A DNA stretch of 64,000 nucleotides from JAWVFM01 sp963739355 (GTDB lineage Bacteria; Actinomycetota; Thermoleophilia; Solirubrobacterales; 70-9). Location: assembly GCA_963739355.1 (NCBI GenBank), contig CAVUAD010000006.1:124001-188000 (forward strand), in the 5' to 3' direction. The translations under genes were made by a program, and so were the position numbers. Positions 51,409 to 60,378 of this stretch are shown here, piece after piece (positions within the stretch are counted from its first letter, which is position 1; the number at the start of each line of letters is the position of its first letter). The notes below the pieces were generated by a model that saw only the letters and a list, made by a program, of their open reading frames with translations, was not told where the DNA came from and did no database searches.

Positions 51409-52115
51409 ATGCTCACTACCGAGGCACGACCGCTCGACGCCGCCGGCCGACCGCGCTCGCCGGCGACGATGCCCGGCTATCACGCCGGCCGCCCGCCGAG
51501 GAACAAGGGGATCCGCTACCCGGCCGACCCGCCGCGGGTCGAGGAGATCGTGGCGGTCATGCGCGAAGCGGGAAACGGAGCCCACGGCGCCCGCGTCCGT
51601 TGGGCTGATCGTGGTCTTGTGGCGTGCGGGGCTGTGGATCTCGGAGGCGCTGGATCTCGCCGGGCGCGACCTTGACCCGGCGCGCGGGGCGCTCCTCGTT
51701 CGCCGGGAAAGGGTGGCAAGCGCCGCGAGGTCGGGATGGACGACTGGGGCTGGGAGCAGCTTCGCCCCTGGACCGTCGCCCGCACCCACATGCCGATCGA
51801 GCGCTGTTCTGCGTCATCAACGGTCCGACGTGCGGCCGACCTTGGTCGGGCCCGGCGGCGCGGACCCAGCTCCGGCGCCTCGCGCTCGGGGCCGGCGTCC
51901 GCCGGCGCGTTGCTCCCCATCGGCTACGCCATGCGCACGCCGTCGAGATGGCTCGTGAGGGAGTTCCGCTGAGTGTGATCCAGCGCCAGCTCGGCCACGC
52001 CGACCTTGGCGTCACCTCGGTCTACCTGCAGGGCATCGACAACACGGAGGTAATCAGCACCGTCCGTGCGCGCCTCGCACCGACGATGCCGGCGAGCGCC
52101 GGGCTCATGATGTAG
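51409..52115 (+). pseudogene. Frameshifted tyrosine recombinase (integrase)
   Basis: The gene begins at ATG 51409 behind GGAGG, reads YHAGRPPRNKGIRYPADPPR and VEEIVAVMREAG, then jumps frame near 51595 to LIVVLWRAGLWISEALDLAG, again near 51700 and 51790, and ends with HRLRHAHAVEMAREGVPLSV followed by IQRQLGHADLGVTSVYLQ. The HxLRH, LGH and final Tyr are kept, but the first catalytic Arg (GLR) is now Trp (GLW). At least three shifts make it inactive. It marks an old mobile insertion. Confidence 0.88.
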
Positions 52116-52195
52116 CCGGACGGTTCCTGACTGCTCGTGGTCGCGCGAAGCAGCGGGCCGTGGCGGAGCCCGTCAGCATGGAGATGCTCACCGAG

Positions 52196-52588
52196 CTATT
52201 CGGCCAGCCCGGCGGCCTTGAGCGCTTCCTCCTTGTTTCGGAAGGCCCGTTCGCGCACGCACCGCCCGTTCTCGATCGTGAAGAGGAACGCAAACCGATC
52301 ACGTTCCTCCATGGCGATCCCGCTCGTCGGGCCGGTTCCGGTGACCTCGGCAACCGCGATCACTTGGTCTTCCGCGTCGATCAACTCCACGGGGACGACG
52401 TCGTAGCCGGCCAGTGTCTTCTGGTTCTCCTCGTAGATCAGCCGTATGGCCTCGTTGCCGCGGTGGGTTCCCAGCAGAAGCGTCTCGAACACCACGTCCG
52501 GGTCGTAGAACTCGACCAGGGCATCCAGGTCGCCACGGTTGTGCGCCGCGAACCCCGCCTTGACCCGTTCAACGTTTTCCTCTGACAC
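52196..52588 (-). CDS. SnoaL-like (NTF2-fold) protein
   Basis: 130 residues. The stereotyped start VSEENVERVKAGFAAHNRGD leads into the NTF2-like domain: LDALVEFYDPDVVFETLLLG, then GTHRGNEAIRLIYEE, ending with FLFTIENGRCVRERAF. The pocket suggests small-molecule binding or isomerisation; catalysis is not evident. Genes of this type are present in many copies in Solirubrobacterales. GTG 52588 is preferred to an ATG 20 codons upstream because it matches the family start. Confidence 0.82.
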   Translation of the reverse strand: MSEENVERVKAGFAAHNRGDLDALVEFYDPDVVFETLLLGTHRGNEAIRLIYEENQKTLAGYDVVPVELIDAEDQVIAVAEVTGTGPTSGIAMEERDRFAFLFTIENGRCVRERAFRNKEEALKAAGLAE

Positions 52589-52672
52589 GCCGGGCTCAGT
52601 ATCTCTCAACCAGCTGGCTACCCGCGTGTCGCGCAAACCAGAAGGCATCGCGTTCGGCCGGGTGGCCGCTGG

Positions 52673-53152
52673 TCAGTACGGGGCCGGGTCCAGTGCGTTC
52701 ACCTGACGAACTACGCGACCAGCGTCCACTTCGGTGGTCTGCACGATCACGTAGTCGAGAGTCTCGCCCGTGGCGAGTGAGCGATGGCGCAGGCGTGCCC
52801 GCCGCACGAAATGACCATGCGAGGCCTCCTCGAGAGAGAGGTTCTCGATGGTGCTGTCCTCATAGCGGGCGAGCACGCCGCGCCAGAAATCCAGCACGGT
52901 CGCGCGGCCTTGAAGGAGGCCGCCCTCGTACAGCGGTGGCGGCGGCCCGTATTCCACGTCGTCGGCGAACAGCGCAAACACGACGTCGAGATCCCCACGG
53001 TTGAAGGCGTCGCGGGCACGATCGAAGGCGGCCTGAAGAATTCGGCGGCGAAAGGGTCCAGGCAAGCCGCCCAGGGCTCGCGCGGCAAGATTCGCCACTC
53101 GGGGGGCACCGACTTCCAAACGGTCAGCGAGTGGGCGAGGGCTGGCCGTCAC
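52673..53152 (-). CDS. SnoaL-like (NTF2-fold) protein with N-terminal extension
   Basis: 159 residues. After about 40 basic residues comes an NTF2-like domain: FDRARDAFNRGDLDVVFALF, ADDVEYGPPPPLYEGGLLQG, RATVLDFWRGVLARYED, and GETLDYVIVQTTEVDAG. Its relation to the neighbour at 52196 suggests an old duplication or a habitual cluster. Leaderless from TAGGTT at 53159-53164 (6-nt gap to GTG). Ligand unknown. Confidence 0.78.
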   Translation of the reverse strand: MTASPRPLADRLEVGAPRVANLAARALGGLPGPFRRRILQAAFDRARDAFNRGDLDVVFALFADDVEYGPPPPLYEGGLLQGRATVLDFWRGVLARYEDSTIENLSLEEASHGHFVRRARLRHRSLATGETLDYVIVQTTEVDAGRVVRQVNALDPAPY

Positions 53153-53158
53153 GCGAAA

Positions 53159-53164
53159 AACCTA
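53159..53164 (-). promoter_or_regulatory. -10 box of a leaderless promoter for the SnoaL-like gene at 53152
   Basis: TAGGTT (minus strand) ends 6 nt before the GTG at 53152. Confidence 0.5.
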
Positions 53165-53260
53165 TCCGCATTCGGTGCCCGGGACTTCCCCCTTCGCGTG
53201 AGAGCGACAACACCCTGGCGAACCGAGCGCGAACCTCTCGGTCCTCGGGCGTTTCTGCGT

Positions 53261-54604
53261 TCAAAGCCCTCCCAGCGCCGCCTCGATGGGGTCGTCCAGC
53301 ATGCCCTGCCCCTCGAGGAAGTCCACCGTCGTGTAGCGCGCGCGCAGCCGGTTCGAGTAGCGGAAGGTGGCCCGCAGGGTCGCCTCGTCGATCCCGAGGA
53401 AGCCCGGCGCCGTCGGGATGTCTGCCGCTCCGAGCGCGGACTCGATCGCGGGAAAGAGCTGGAGTGGATCCGCGAGCCGCGAGCGCAGCTCGTCCCACTC
53501 TGACTCGTCGGGCCAGCGGCCGGCGTTCGCGGCGAGGAAGGCGCGCTTGCCCTCGGTCGCCTCGACGACGGTGTCAGGCGGTGGGTCGCCGAGCCACTCG
53601 CGAGCGCCCGCGTCGAGTAGCTCGACGCGGCGGGGCGGCGCGAGGGTGGGCACGCCGCCGGCGAAGGCGAAGCGCTGCAGGCCCATCGCGAAACGGGTCG
53701 CGTAGCCGACCTGGAGCCCGTGCGGCGCGTGTGGGCGGCGGCCGCGCCCGGCTAGCAGGTCCCAGAAGTGGGAGGCGTGGTGCTCGCAGCCGCTCGCCGG
53801 CCGCGAGCTTCCCATCATCGCCATCGCGATCCCGGACTCCACGAGGCCGCCGAGGAGCCGCTCGACCGCCGCCCGCTCGCCGCTCAGCACGGCGTCGGCG
53901 TGCCCCGCCGCGTAGGTCAGGGGGCGCAGCATGCGGGCGTCGACCTCACCGCAGAACGCCTCGCCGTAGAGGAGGTGCCCGGCCAGCCAGTCGGTACGGG
54001 CGGTGCCCTTGCCCAGCAGGTCGCCTAGTCCCGAGCGGGTCATCTCGGGCGGGGCTGCGGCGATCACCGCGGGGTCGGCGAAGATCGCCTCCGGGGCGCG
54101 GGCGGGGAACGTCACCTTGACGCCGCGGCGCTCCATCGCCGCCATGCTCGAGGCGTACCCGTCCATCGACGCCGCGGTCGGAACGCTGACGAAGTCGCGA
54201 TCCTCCAGGTGGGCCGCGTAGCGGACGACGTCGGTGATCACGCCTGAACCGACGGCGATCGCGGCGGCATCCTCTCGTTCGCGCATGACCCTGCGGACGG
54301 TCGTGACGGCTTCGTCGTCGGCACGCAAGCCGCTGCGCGCCGCGAAGCGCAGGCGCACGACGCGGACCCCGGCTCCCTCCAGCTCGCGCGCCACGCTCGA
54401 CCCGGCGGCCTCCTCCGTGTTCGGGTCCATCACCAGGAGCGCGGCGCGCCAGCGCTCGGCGCCGGCGTGGGCGGCCAGCCGCTCGTTCGCGTCGGCGGCG
54501 ATCGCGACCCTGCGGATGTCGACACTATGCGTCTTCCCGCACCGGCATCGCGCCGCTGGGCTGGGGATGTCGATGTCGAGCCCGGCCCCGGGCCCGCCGC
54601 TCAA
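53261..54604 (-). CDS. araM: sn-Glycerol-1-phosphate dehydrogenase (AraM/EgsA family)
   Basis: 447 residues, iron-alcohol-dehydrogenase-like fold. AVGSGVITDVVRYAAH binds NAD(P), VSVPTAASMDGYAS and EMTRSGLGDLLGKGTARTDW are family blocks, and the metal ligands appear in SGCEHHASHFWDL and PHGLQVGYAT. It reduces dihydroxyacetone phosphate to G1P, the archaeal-type glycerol isomer. As in Bacillus araABDLM it is the last gene of an arabinose operon. The TTG start overlaps the araD stop as TTGA; the N-terminal DIDIPSPAARCRCGKTH has a Cys-x-Cys pair. Confidence 0.92.
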   Translation of the reverse strand: MSGGPGAGLDIDIPSPAARCRCGKTHSVDIRRVAIAADANERLAAHAGAERWRAALLVMDPNTEEAAGSSVARELEGAGVRVVRLRFAARSGLRADDEAVTTVRRVMREREDAAAIAVGSGVITDVVRYAAHLEDRDFVSVPTAASMDGYASSMAAMERRGVKVTFPARAPEAIFADPAVIAAAPPEMTRSGLGDLLGKGTARTDWLAGHLLYGEAFCGEVDARMLRPLTYAAGHADAVLSGERAAVERLLGGLVESGIAMAMMGSSRPASGCEHHASHFWDLLAGRGRRPHAPHGLQVGYATRFAMGLQRFAFAGGVPTLAPPRRVELLDAGAREWLGDPPPDTVVEATEGKRAFLAANAGRWPDESEWDELRSRLADPLQLFPAIESALGAADIPTAPGFLGIDEATLRATFRYSNRLRARYTTVDFLEGQGMLDDPIEAALGGL

Positions 54605-55293
54605 GACGTCTGTCCGTAGTACGCGTGGGGGCCGTGCTTGCGCGTGTAGTGCTTCTCGCGCACCGCCGCGGCAAGGGGGCCGATCGAGGGCTCGAGCGCC
54701 ACGGTGAGCGAGGCGAGGCGCGCCACCTCCTCCAGGGTCACGGCGGTCTCGACCGCTGCCCCCGGGTCCTTCGCCCAGCAGAACGGCCCGTGCCCGCGGG
54801 CGAGGGCCGCCGGCACCTCCTCGCTGTCGCGCTCGCCAACCGCCTCGATCAGCGCCAGGCCGGTCGAGCCCTCGTAGTCCTCCTCGATCTCCTCCGCCGT
54901 CAGGGCCCGGGTGAGCGGGATCGGCCCCGGGCAGAGGTCGGCGTGGGTGGTCCCGAGGATCGGGATCTCGCGCTCGGCCTGCGCCCACGCCGTGGCCCAC
55001 GTGGAGTGCGTATGGACGACCCCACCGATCGATTCGAACGCCCGGTAGAGCGCCAGGTGCGTCGGGGTGTCGGTCGATGGCCGGCGCTCGCCCTCGACCT
55101 GGTTGCCGTCGAGGTCGACCACCACCAGGTCGGCGGCGCCCATCGCGTCGTAGGCCACGCCGCTCGGCTTGATCGCGACCAGCCCGCGCTCGCGGTCGAT
55201 CCCGCTGACGTTGCCCCACGTCAGGGTCACGAGCCCGTTGGCCGGCAGGGCGAGGTTCGCCTCCAGGACCTGCTCGCGGAGCGCTTCCAGCAC
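54601..55293 (-). CDS. araD: L-ribulose-5-phosphate 4-epimerase
   Basis: 230 residues. Class II aldolase fold with the substrate loop TLTWGNVSG, KPSGV(A)YDAM, the zinc ligands in VVHTHSTWATAWAQ (His pair) and the late His near GHGPFCW, and the C-terminal HGPHAYYGQTS. It converts L-ribulose 5-phosphate to D-xylulose 5-phosphate. GTG start 9 bp after the araA stop; overlaps araM. Confidence 0.96.
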   Translation of the reverse strand: MLEALREQVLEANLALPANGLVTLTWGNVSGIDRERGLVAIKPSGVAYDAMGAADLVVVDLDGNQVEGERRPSTDTPTHLALYRAFESIGGVVHTHSTWATAWAQAEREIPILGTTHADLCPGPIPLTRALTAEEIEEDYEGSTGLALIEAVGERDSEEVPAALARGHGPFCWAKDPGAAVETAVTLEEVARLASLTVALEPSIGPLAAAVREKHYTRKHGPHAYYGQTS

Positions 55294-55302
55294 CGGCCCG
55301 GC

Positions 55303-56703
55303 TCAGATCTCGTGGTAGTCGACGTCCAGCAGCTCGGCGAGAAGCCGCCAGCGCTCGACCTGGTCGCCCAGGTTCATCACGAAGTGATGGGTGCCGCCCA
55401 GGCGCAGCCAGTCGTCGAGGAAGGTCTGCATGCCCCGCTCGGGCCGGAAGTGGAAGTAGGGCATCTCGACGTTCGGCAGCTCGGGCGTGTCCAGCACCTC
55501 GCCGCGGCCGACGACCAGCCGGAACGCCTCGCCCTCGAGCGGGATCAGGTTCGCCGTGGTGGCGGGGCCGGGCTCGGCCGAGAACACGGTCGTCGGCGGG
55601 TTGCCGAGCCCGCCGATCCCCAGCTCGCGATCCACCAGGCGGACCGGCCGGTCGCTGCGCGCGACCTTCCAGTTCCCCTCCCCCATGTGGCTGACGAGCA
55701 CCGAGTCCAGCTCGTAGTCCATCGCGTACATCTCGCTGAAATGGGCGTTGCCGATCAGGGTCTCCGCGGCGCACATGAGCGAAGCGGTCCCCGTGTCGCC
55801 CTCGGCGGCGAACGCGTACCCGTCGGCCATCATGTTCGACGCGGCGAGGAGCGGGAGTTGCTCGAAGCGGCCATCCCTGCCGACCGACTCGAAGTGGAAT
55901 GAGAACCCCTGGTAGCCCTTCTCGTCGAGGAGGCCGCGGAGGGCGAGCTCCATGCGCGCGGCGTAGGCGTGGGATTCCGCCGGCAGGGCCGGGTCGATCT
56001 CGAAGAGCTCGGCGTGGCGTCCGACGGCCTCCTCGATCTCGCCGTCGCCGACCTCCTGCATCCTTGCGTGGAGGTCGCCGAGGCTCTCGTTGACCACCGT
56101 AGGACCGATGGCGCGAAGCAGGGCCGGCGCGTCGTAGAGGATGTCCCCCATGCCGTTCATCGGGTAGCCGAGCAGCGCGAGCTTCGTCGAGCGCAGCCCC
56201 ATCACGGTCTGCGCCGCCCGCGCCCAGGACTCGAAGGAGCGCGCGAACTCGGCCGACTCCCAGTCACCGGTCAGCACCGAGAACGGCGCCCCGATCCGCA
56301 CCAGGGCGTTTGCCTGGTCCTGGGCGCCGTGGATTCCCTGGTTGTAGGTGAGGTCGGCCATGTCCCACTCCGCGGTGACCGAGCGCTCGGGCTGGATGTT
56401 CGCGAGCAGGACCGGCAGCGGGTTCTCGAGCAGGGCGCGGACCGTTCGCATGGCGGGGCCGTAGGTCAGCATCACGATCGCGATCCCGTCGACATCCTGG
56501 GCGCGCAACTCGCGGATCACCGCCTCGACGTCGTCGCGGTTGCGCGCGGGCCGCAGGAACACCACCTCCGCAACGTCGGCGAGCCGGTCGCGCACCCGCT
56601 CGGCGAAGGCCGCCTGGTGGTCGGTGATCCCGGGGACCATGTCGTCGTAGAGCTCCTGCATGATTCCGAGGAGTCCGATCCGGGGTGGGCGCTGAGCGGT
56701 CAA
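55303..56703 (-). CDS. araA: L-arabinose isomerase
   Basis: 466 residues. It converts L-arabinose to L-ribulose with a Mn ion. Family blocks: LLGIMQELYDDMVPGI, NIQPERSVTAEWDMADLTYNQGIHG (split as NIQPERSVTAEWDMAD and LTYNQGIHG), GYPMNGMGD, and AEGDTGTASLMCAAE. The start is TTG with AGGAGG six bases upstream; it lies 18 bp after araB. Confidence 0.95.
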   Translation of the reverse strand: MTAQRPPRIGLLGIMQELYDDMVPGITDHQAAFAERVRDRLADVAEVVFLRPARNRDDVEAVIRELRAQDVDGIAIVMLTYGPAMRTVRALLENPLPVLLANIQPERSVTAEWDMADLTYNQGIHGAQDQANALVRIGAPFSVLTGDWESAEFARSFESWARAAQTVMGLRSTKLALLGYPMNGMGDILYDAPALLRAIGPTVVNESLGDLHARMQEVGDGEIEEAVGRHAELFEIDPALPAESHAYAARMELALRGLLDEKGYQGFSFHFESVGRDGRFEQLPLLAASNMMADGYAFAAEGDTGTASLMCAAETLIGNAHFSEMYAMDYELDSVLVSHMGEGNWKVARSDRPVRLVDRELGIGGLGNPPTTVFSAEPGPATTANLIPLEGEAFRLVVGRGEVLDTPELPNVEMPYFHFRPERGMQTFLDDWLRLGGTHHFVMNLGDQVERWRLLAELLDVDYHEI

Positions 56704-56721
56704 CGATGGCCTCCTGTCGAT

Positions 56722-58419
56722 CTACGGGGCTGGGGCCGCCGAGTCTGGCAAGCCGTCGGCGCGGGCGGGCGCCCGCGCCTCGAGGTGGATGCGCTTGATC
56801 TCGTGGAGCAGGTTCGCCTGGGTGCTCCCGAGGGTGTCGTGGAGCTCGCGGTAGACCGCGTACAACGCGTCGTAGACGGCCTTGGCCTCGCAATCGGGCT
56901 GGAAGCTGCGCCTGATCTCGGGGCGCGTGGCCTCGATTGCCGTCTCGATGTCGGCGAAGACTCCGGCGGCGACGGCGCCGAAGAGGGCGGCGCCGCGAGC
57001 CGGGATCTGGGTTGAGGCGGGGACGTGCACCGGGCGACCGGTGGTGTCGGCCAGCAGCTGCATCGTCAGCGGGCTCTTCTCCGCGATGCCGCCGCAGGCG
57101 ACGATGTCGCCGAGCTTCAGCCCGTGCTCGGTGAAGTTGTCCATGATCCGCCGGTTGCCGAAGGCGATCGCCTCGAGCAGCGCGCGGTAGATCTCGCCCT
57201 TCGTGGTCTGCAGGGTCAGGCCGGCGATCACGCCGGTGAGGTCGGCGTCGGCGAGGATCGTCCGATTGCCGTTCCACCAGTCGAGGGCGAGCAGGCCGGC
57301 CTCCCCGGGGCGAAGCCGGGCGGCCTCGCGCTCCAGCGCCTCGTGGGGCTCCTCCCCCGGCGCGGCGTCGTCGGCGGTGGCGCCGATCCGGTCGACGAAC
57401 CAGGCGAGCATGTCCCCCACCGCCACCTGCCCGGCCTCGTAGCCGTAGAAGCCGGGCACGATGCCGTCCCTGACGACGCCGGTGATTCCCGGAAGCCGGA
57501 TCTCCTCGCGGTCGATCACGAGGTCGCAGATCGAAGTGCCGATGACCATCAGGAACGTGCCCGGCTGGTTCACGCCCGCTCCTGGGACCGAGACGAACGA
57601 GTCGACGTTGCCGATCGCGACCGTCGTCGTCTCCGCCAGCCCGATCCGCGCGGCCACCTCGGCCCGCAGCGTTCCCGCCGCGCCGCCGAGCGGGAAGAAC
57701 GACGTCCCGAGCTTCGCCGCCGGCTCGGAGAAGCCCGGGAAGGCGGCCTCGAAGAACTCTGCCGCCGGCAACCCCTCCCGCTCCGACCAGCAGGCCTTGT
57801 AGCCGGCCGTGCAGGCGTTCCGGCGCTCGTTACCGGTCAGCCACCAGACGATCCAGTCGGTGGCCTCGATGAAACCGTGCGCGGCGTCGTAGACCTCGCG
57901 ATCCTCGAGCCACAGTTCGATCAGCTTCGGGAAGTACCACTCGGAGGAGAGCTTGCCGCCGTAGCGCGCCAGGAACTCCTCGCCGCGCTCGTGCGCCACC
58001 GCGTTGAGGCGATCGGCGACCGGCTGCGCGGCGTGGTGCTTCCAGAGCTTCGGCCACGAATGTGGCCGCGACCGCCACTCCGGCAGCGTGCAGAGCACAA
58101 CGCCGTCCTCGCGCACCGGCAGGACCGTGCACGAGGTGAAGTCGACGCCGAGGCCGACGACGTCGGCGGCGCTGACCCCCGCGGAGGCGAGCACCGCGGG
58201 GACCGCCGTCTCCACGACGTGCACGTAGTCGTCGGGGTCCTGAAGCGCCCAGTCCGCGGCCAGCTCGAGCCCGGTCTCCGGCAGCGCCCGATCGATGACC
58301 CCGTTCGGGTAACGGGTCTCCGAGACGGCGACCTCCTCGCCGGTCTCCAGGTCGAGCAGCAGGGCGCGCCCCGACTCGGTGCCATAGTCGATCCCGACCG
58401 CGTATGCCGACGCCGCCAC
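56722..58419 (-). CDS. araB: L-ribulokinase
   Basis: 565 residues, the long FGGY ribulokinase form. AVGIDYGTESGRALLLDL (phosphate 1), VGLGVDFTSCTVLPV, WPKLWKHHAAQPVADRLN, TAGYKACWSEREGLP and the adenosine motif ACGGIAEKSPL are all typical of AraB. It phosphorylates L-ribulose. Start GTG, 30 bp after the ATPase gene. Confidence 0.96.
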   Translation of the reverse strand: MAASAYAVGIDYGTESGRALLLDLETGEEVAVSETRYPNGVIDRALPETGLELAADWALQDPDDYVHVVETAVPAVLASAGVSAADVVGLGVDFTSCTVLPVREDGVVLCTLPEWRSRPHSWPKLWKHHAAQPVADRLNAVAHERGEEFLARYGGKLSSEWYFPKLIELWLEDREVYDAAHGFIEATDWIVWWLTGNERRNACTAGYKACWSEREGLPAAEFFEAAFPGFSEPAAKLGTSFFPLGGAAGTLRAEVAARIGLAETTTVAIGNVDSFVSVPGAGVNQPGTFLMVIGTSICDLVIDREEIRLPGITGVVRDGIVPGFYGYEAGQVAVGDMLAWFVDRIGATADDAAPGEEPHEALEREAARLRPGEAGLLALDWWNGNRTILADADLTGVIAGLTLQTTKGEIYRALLEAIAFGNRRIMDNFTEHGLKLGDIVACGGIAEKSPLTMQLLADTTGRPVHVPASTQIPARGAALFGAVAAGVFADIETAIEATRPEIRRSFQPDCEAKAVYDALYAVYRELHDTLGSTQANLLHEIKRIHLEARAPARADGLPDSAAPAP

Positions 58420-58449
58420 CGCCCCGCAGCTAGCCGCGACCGCAGCGGG

Positions 58450-59307
58450 TCACGGGTTCCTGGCGCCCCTCGCGACCGGCCCCACCTGCTTCGCTTCGAT
58501 CGCCTCCTGCCGCGCGCGCCGGTACTCCTCGACGACGATCTGCGTGAGCTCCTCCACGGAGGTCTCGCCCGTGGGCTTGTCGAGGGCGATGGCGCCTTCC
58601 TGGAGCAGGTTGACCCGGTCGCAGGTCGCGAGCACGTGGACGTAGTTGTGGAGGATCATGATGATCGACACCTCGCCCTCAGCCTTGAGCCGGTCGATCA
58701 GCTCGAGGATCAGCCCGCCCTCCTTCGCGCCCATCGCCGCAAGCGGCTCGTCGAGGAGCAGGACCTCGGACTCGCCGCCGTAGATCGTTCTCGCGACCGC
58801 GACCGCCTGGCGCTGGCCCCCCGACATCCGGGCAACGGGAACGTTGAGCGCCGGGATGTTTATGCCGATGTCCTCGAACGCCTTGCGGGCGGCACTCTTC
58901 ATCTCGCCGTTGTTCACGAACGGGGACGGCACTCGCAGGCGCTCACGGTGCAGGAACATGTTCTGGGTGACGTTCAGCTCGTCGACCAGCGCCAGGTCCT
59001 GGTACACGGTGTCGATCCCGTGTGAGCGTGCGTCGTCGACGCTCTTCGGCGCGTAGGGCTCTCCACGCAGGAACATCTGCCCCCCGTCGGCCTTGTGGAA
59101 TCCGCAGATGATCTTGAGCAGCGTCGTCTTGCCGGAGCCGTTGTCGCCGAGCAGTCCGAGGACCTCGCCGCGGCGCAGCGTCAGGTTGAGGCCCTTCAGC
59201 ACCTTGGTCGCCCCGAAGCTCTTGGTGATGTCCTCTACCCGCAGGAGCTCCTCCCGCTCCGTCGTCGGGGTGGCCGAGCGCTCGACGCCCGCTGCTTCCT
59301 CAGCCAC
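58450..59307 (-). CDS. Sugar ABC transporter ATPase with a single ABC domain
   Basis: 285 residues, one nucleotide-binding domain: Walker A GDNGSGKTT, Q-loop VYQDLALVDEL, signature MSGGQRQAVAVAR, Walker B VLLLDEPLAAMG, and His switch ILHNYVH. The usual AraG/XylG/RbsA subunit has two fused domains (about 500 residues); this is the half-size FrcA-like form and must dimerise. It overlaps the permease gene by 8 bases. It energises arabinose uptake. Confidence 0.94.
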   Translation of the reverse strand: MAEEAAGVERSATPTTEREELLRVEDITKSFGATKVLKGLNLTLRRGEVLGLLGDNGSGKTTLLKIICGFHKADGGQMFLRGEPYAPKSVDDARSHGIDTVYQDLALVDELNVTQNMFLHRERLRVPSPFVNNGEMKSAARKAFEDIGINIPALNVPVARMSGGQRQAVAVARTIYGGESEVLLLDEPLAAMGAKEGGLILELIDRLKAEGEVSIIMILHNYVHVLATCDRVNLLQEGAIALDKPTGETSVEELTQIVVEEYRRARQEAIEAKQVGPVARGARNP

Positions 59308-60367
59308 TGCCCACCCCCTTTCGCACCCGCCCGACGAACGTGTTCAGCGTCATGGCGAACAGAATCGCGAGGCCGAGATAGAGCAGCTCGTAATCGGCGT
59401 TGACGCCCTTGATGATGAGCCCGTCGTTGAGAACGCCGAGGAACAGGGCGCCGATCAGCGCGCCAACGACGGTGCCTGACCCGCCCGCGAGCAGCGTGCC
59501 GCCGATCACCGCCGCCGAGATCCCCTGGAACAGGACCTCGTTCGCGCCCGAGGGGTCGGGGCTGGCGGAGGTCGTACGCACGGCCTCGAGGATGCCGACC
59601 AGGCCGGCGCACAGGGCGCAGACGATGAAGTTGCGGATCAGGTTCCGCTGCACCTTGATCCCCGCCTCGGCCGCGCCGAGCCGGTTGCCCCCGACCGAGA
59701 TCGTATATATCCCCCAGCGCGTGAACGACAAGCCGACCTGGAGAATGGCGACGATCGCCAGGGCCCAGATCAGCTCCGAGTAGGTGCCGCCGCCGAAGAT
59801 CTGCGCGAACGTGCCGACGCCCGTCACCGAGGTGCCGGGCATCGCAACCTGCTGGGCGTGCGAGATCACGAGCGCGGTTCCCTCGAGGGCGAACAGCATT
59901 CCGAGCGTGACGACGAACGACGCGATGCCGACGATGGCGACGAAGAACCCGTTGATGAAGCCGATGAGCCCGCAGCCGAGAAGCGCGATGATCAGGCTCG
60001 GCATCAGCGCGATGTCGGCGTCATGGTTCAGCTTGTAGAAGAGGAACGGCGAGAGCAGGTAGACGGCGCCGATCGAGAGATCGATCTCGCCGTTGATCAT
60101 CACGAACACCTGGCCCGCGCCGAGGATCGCGAACGGCGCGAAGTAGGGCAGCAGGTTCTTGAAGTTGTCCCAGGTGGCGAAGTTGTCGGTGGTGGCGACG
60201 AAATAGATGATCGTGATCACGGTGACCACGATCACGCTGCCCTCGCGCAGGGTCAGGAACCGCCTCGCCAGGCGACCGGCGAACCCCGCGCCCGCGCCGA
60301 GCGCTCCGGAACCATTCCCGGGGGGCTCGGCGCTGGCGGGGGCCGGCTTTTCCGCCGCCGTTGCCAA
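59300..60367 (-). CDS. Sugar ABC transporter permease (RbsC/AraH family)
   Basis: 355 residues with about ten hydrophobic segments. The core ILGAGQVFVMINGEIDLSIGAVY is the EIDLS(V/I)G landmark of BPD_transp_2 sugar permeases, and GTLLAGGSGTVVGALIGALF is the conserved C-terminal block. The N-terminus is a disordered Ala/Pro/Gly-rich stretch. It lies 11 bp after the binding-protein gene. Confidence 0.95.
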   Translation of the reverse strand: MATAAEKPAPASAEPPGNGSGALGAGAGFAGRLARRFLTLREGSVIVVTVITIIYFVATTDNFATWDNFKNLLPYFAPFAILGAGQVFVMINGEIDLSIGAVYLLSPFLFYKLNHDADIALMPSLIIALLGCGLIGFINGFFVAIVGIASFVVTLGMLFALEGTALVISHAQQVAMPGTSVTGVGTFAQIFGGGTYSELIWALAIVAILQVGLSFTRWGIYTISVGGNRLGAAEAGIKVQRNLIRNFIVCALCAGLVGILEAVRTTSASPDPSGANEVLFQGISAAVIGGTLLAGGSGTVVGALIGALFLGVLNDGLIIKGVNADYELLYLGLAILFAMTLNTFVGRVRKGVGSG

Positions 60368-60378
60368 CGCTCCTTACC

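Noticed and set aside
53568..53582. GGTGTCAGGCGG in araM as another copy of the palindromic element
   Set aside because: Only nine bases of one arm match and there is no partner arm within 100 bp; it codes normal AraM residues.
53261..55774. A single 837-codon reading frame that would fuse araM to sequence antisense in character to araD/araA
   Set aside because: The AraM motifs begin only after 54604, where a TTG overlaps the araD stop; the upstream part is a shifted reading of araD and araA.
59471..59483. GGTGCCTGACCCG in the permease gene as an element arm
   Set aside because: It encodes the conserved GSGTVVG stretch of the permease and has no partner arm.
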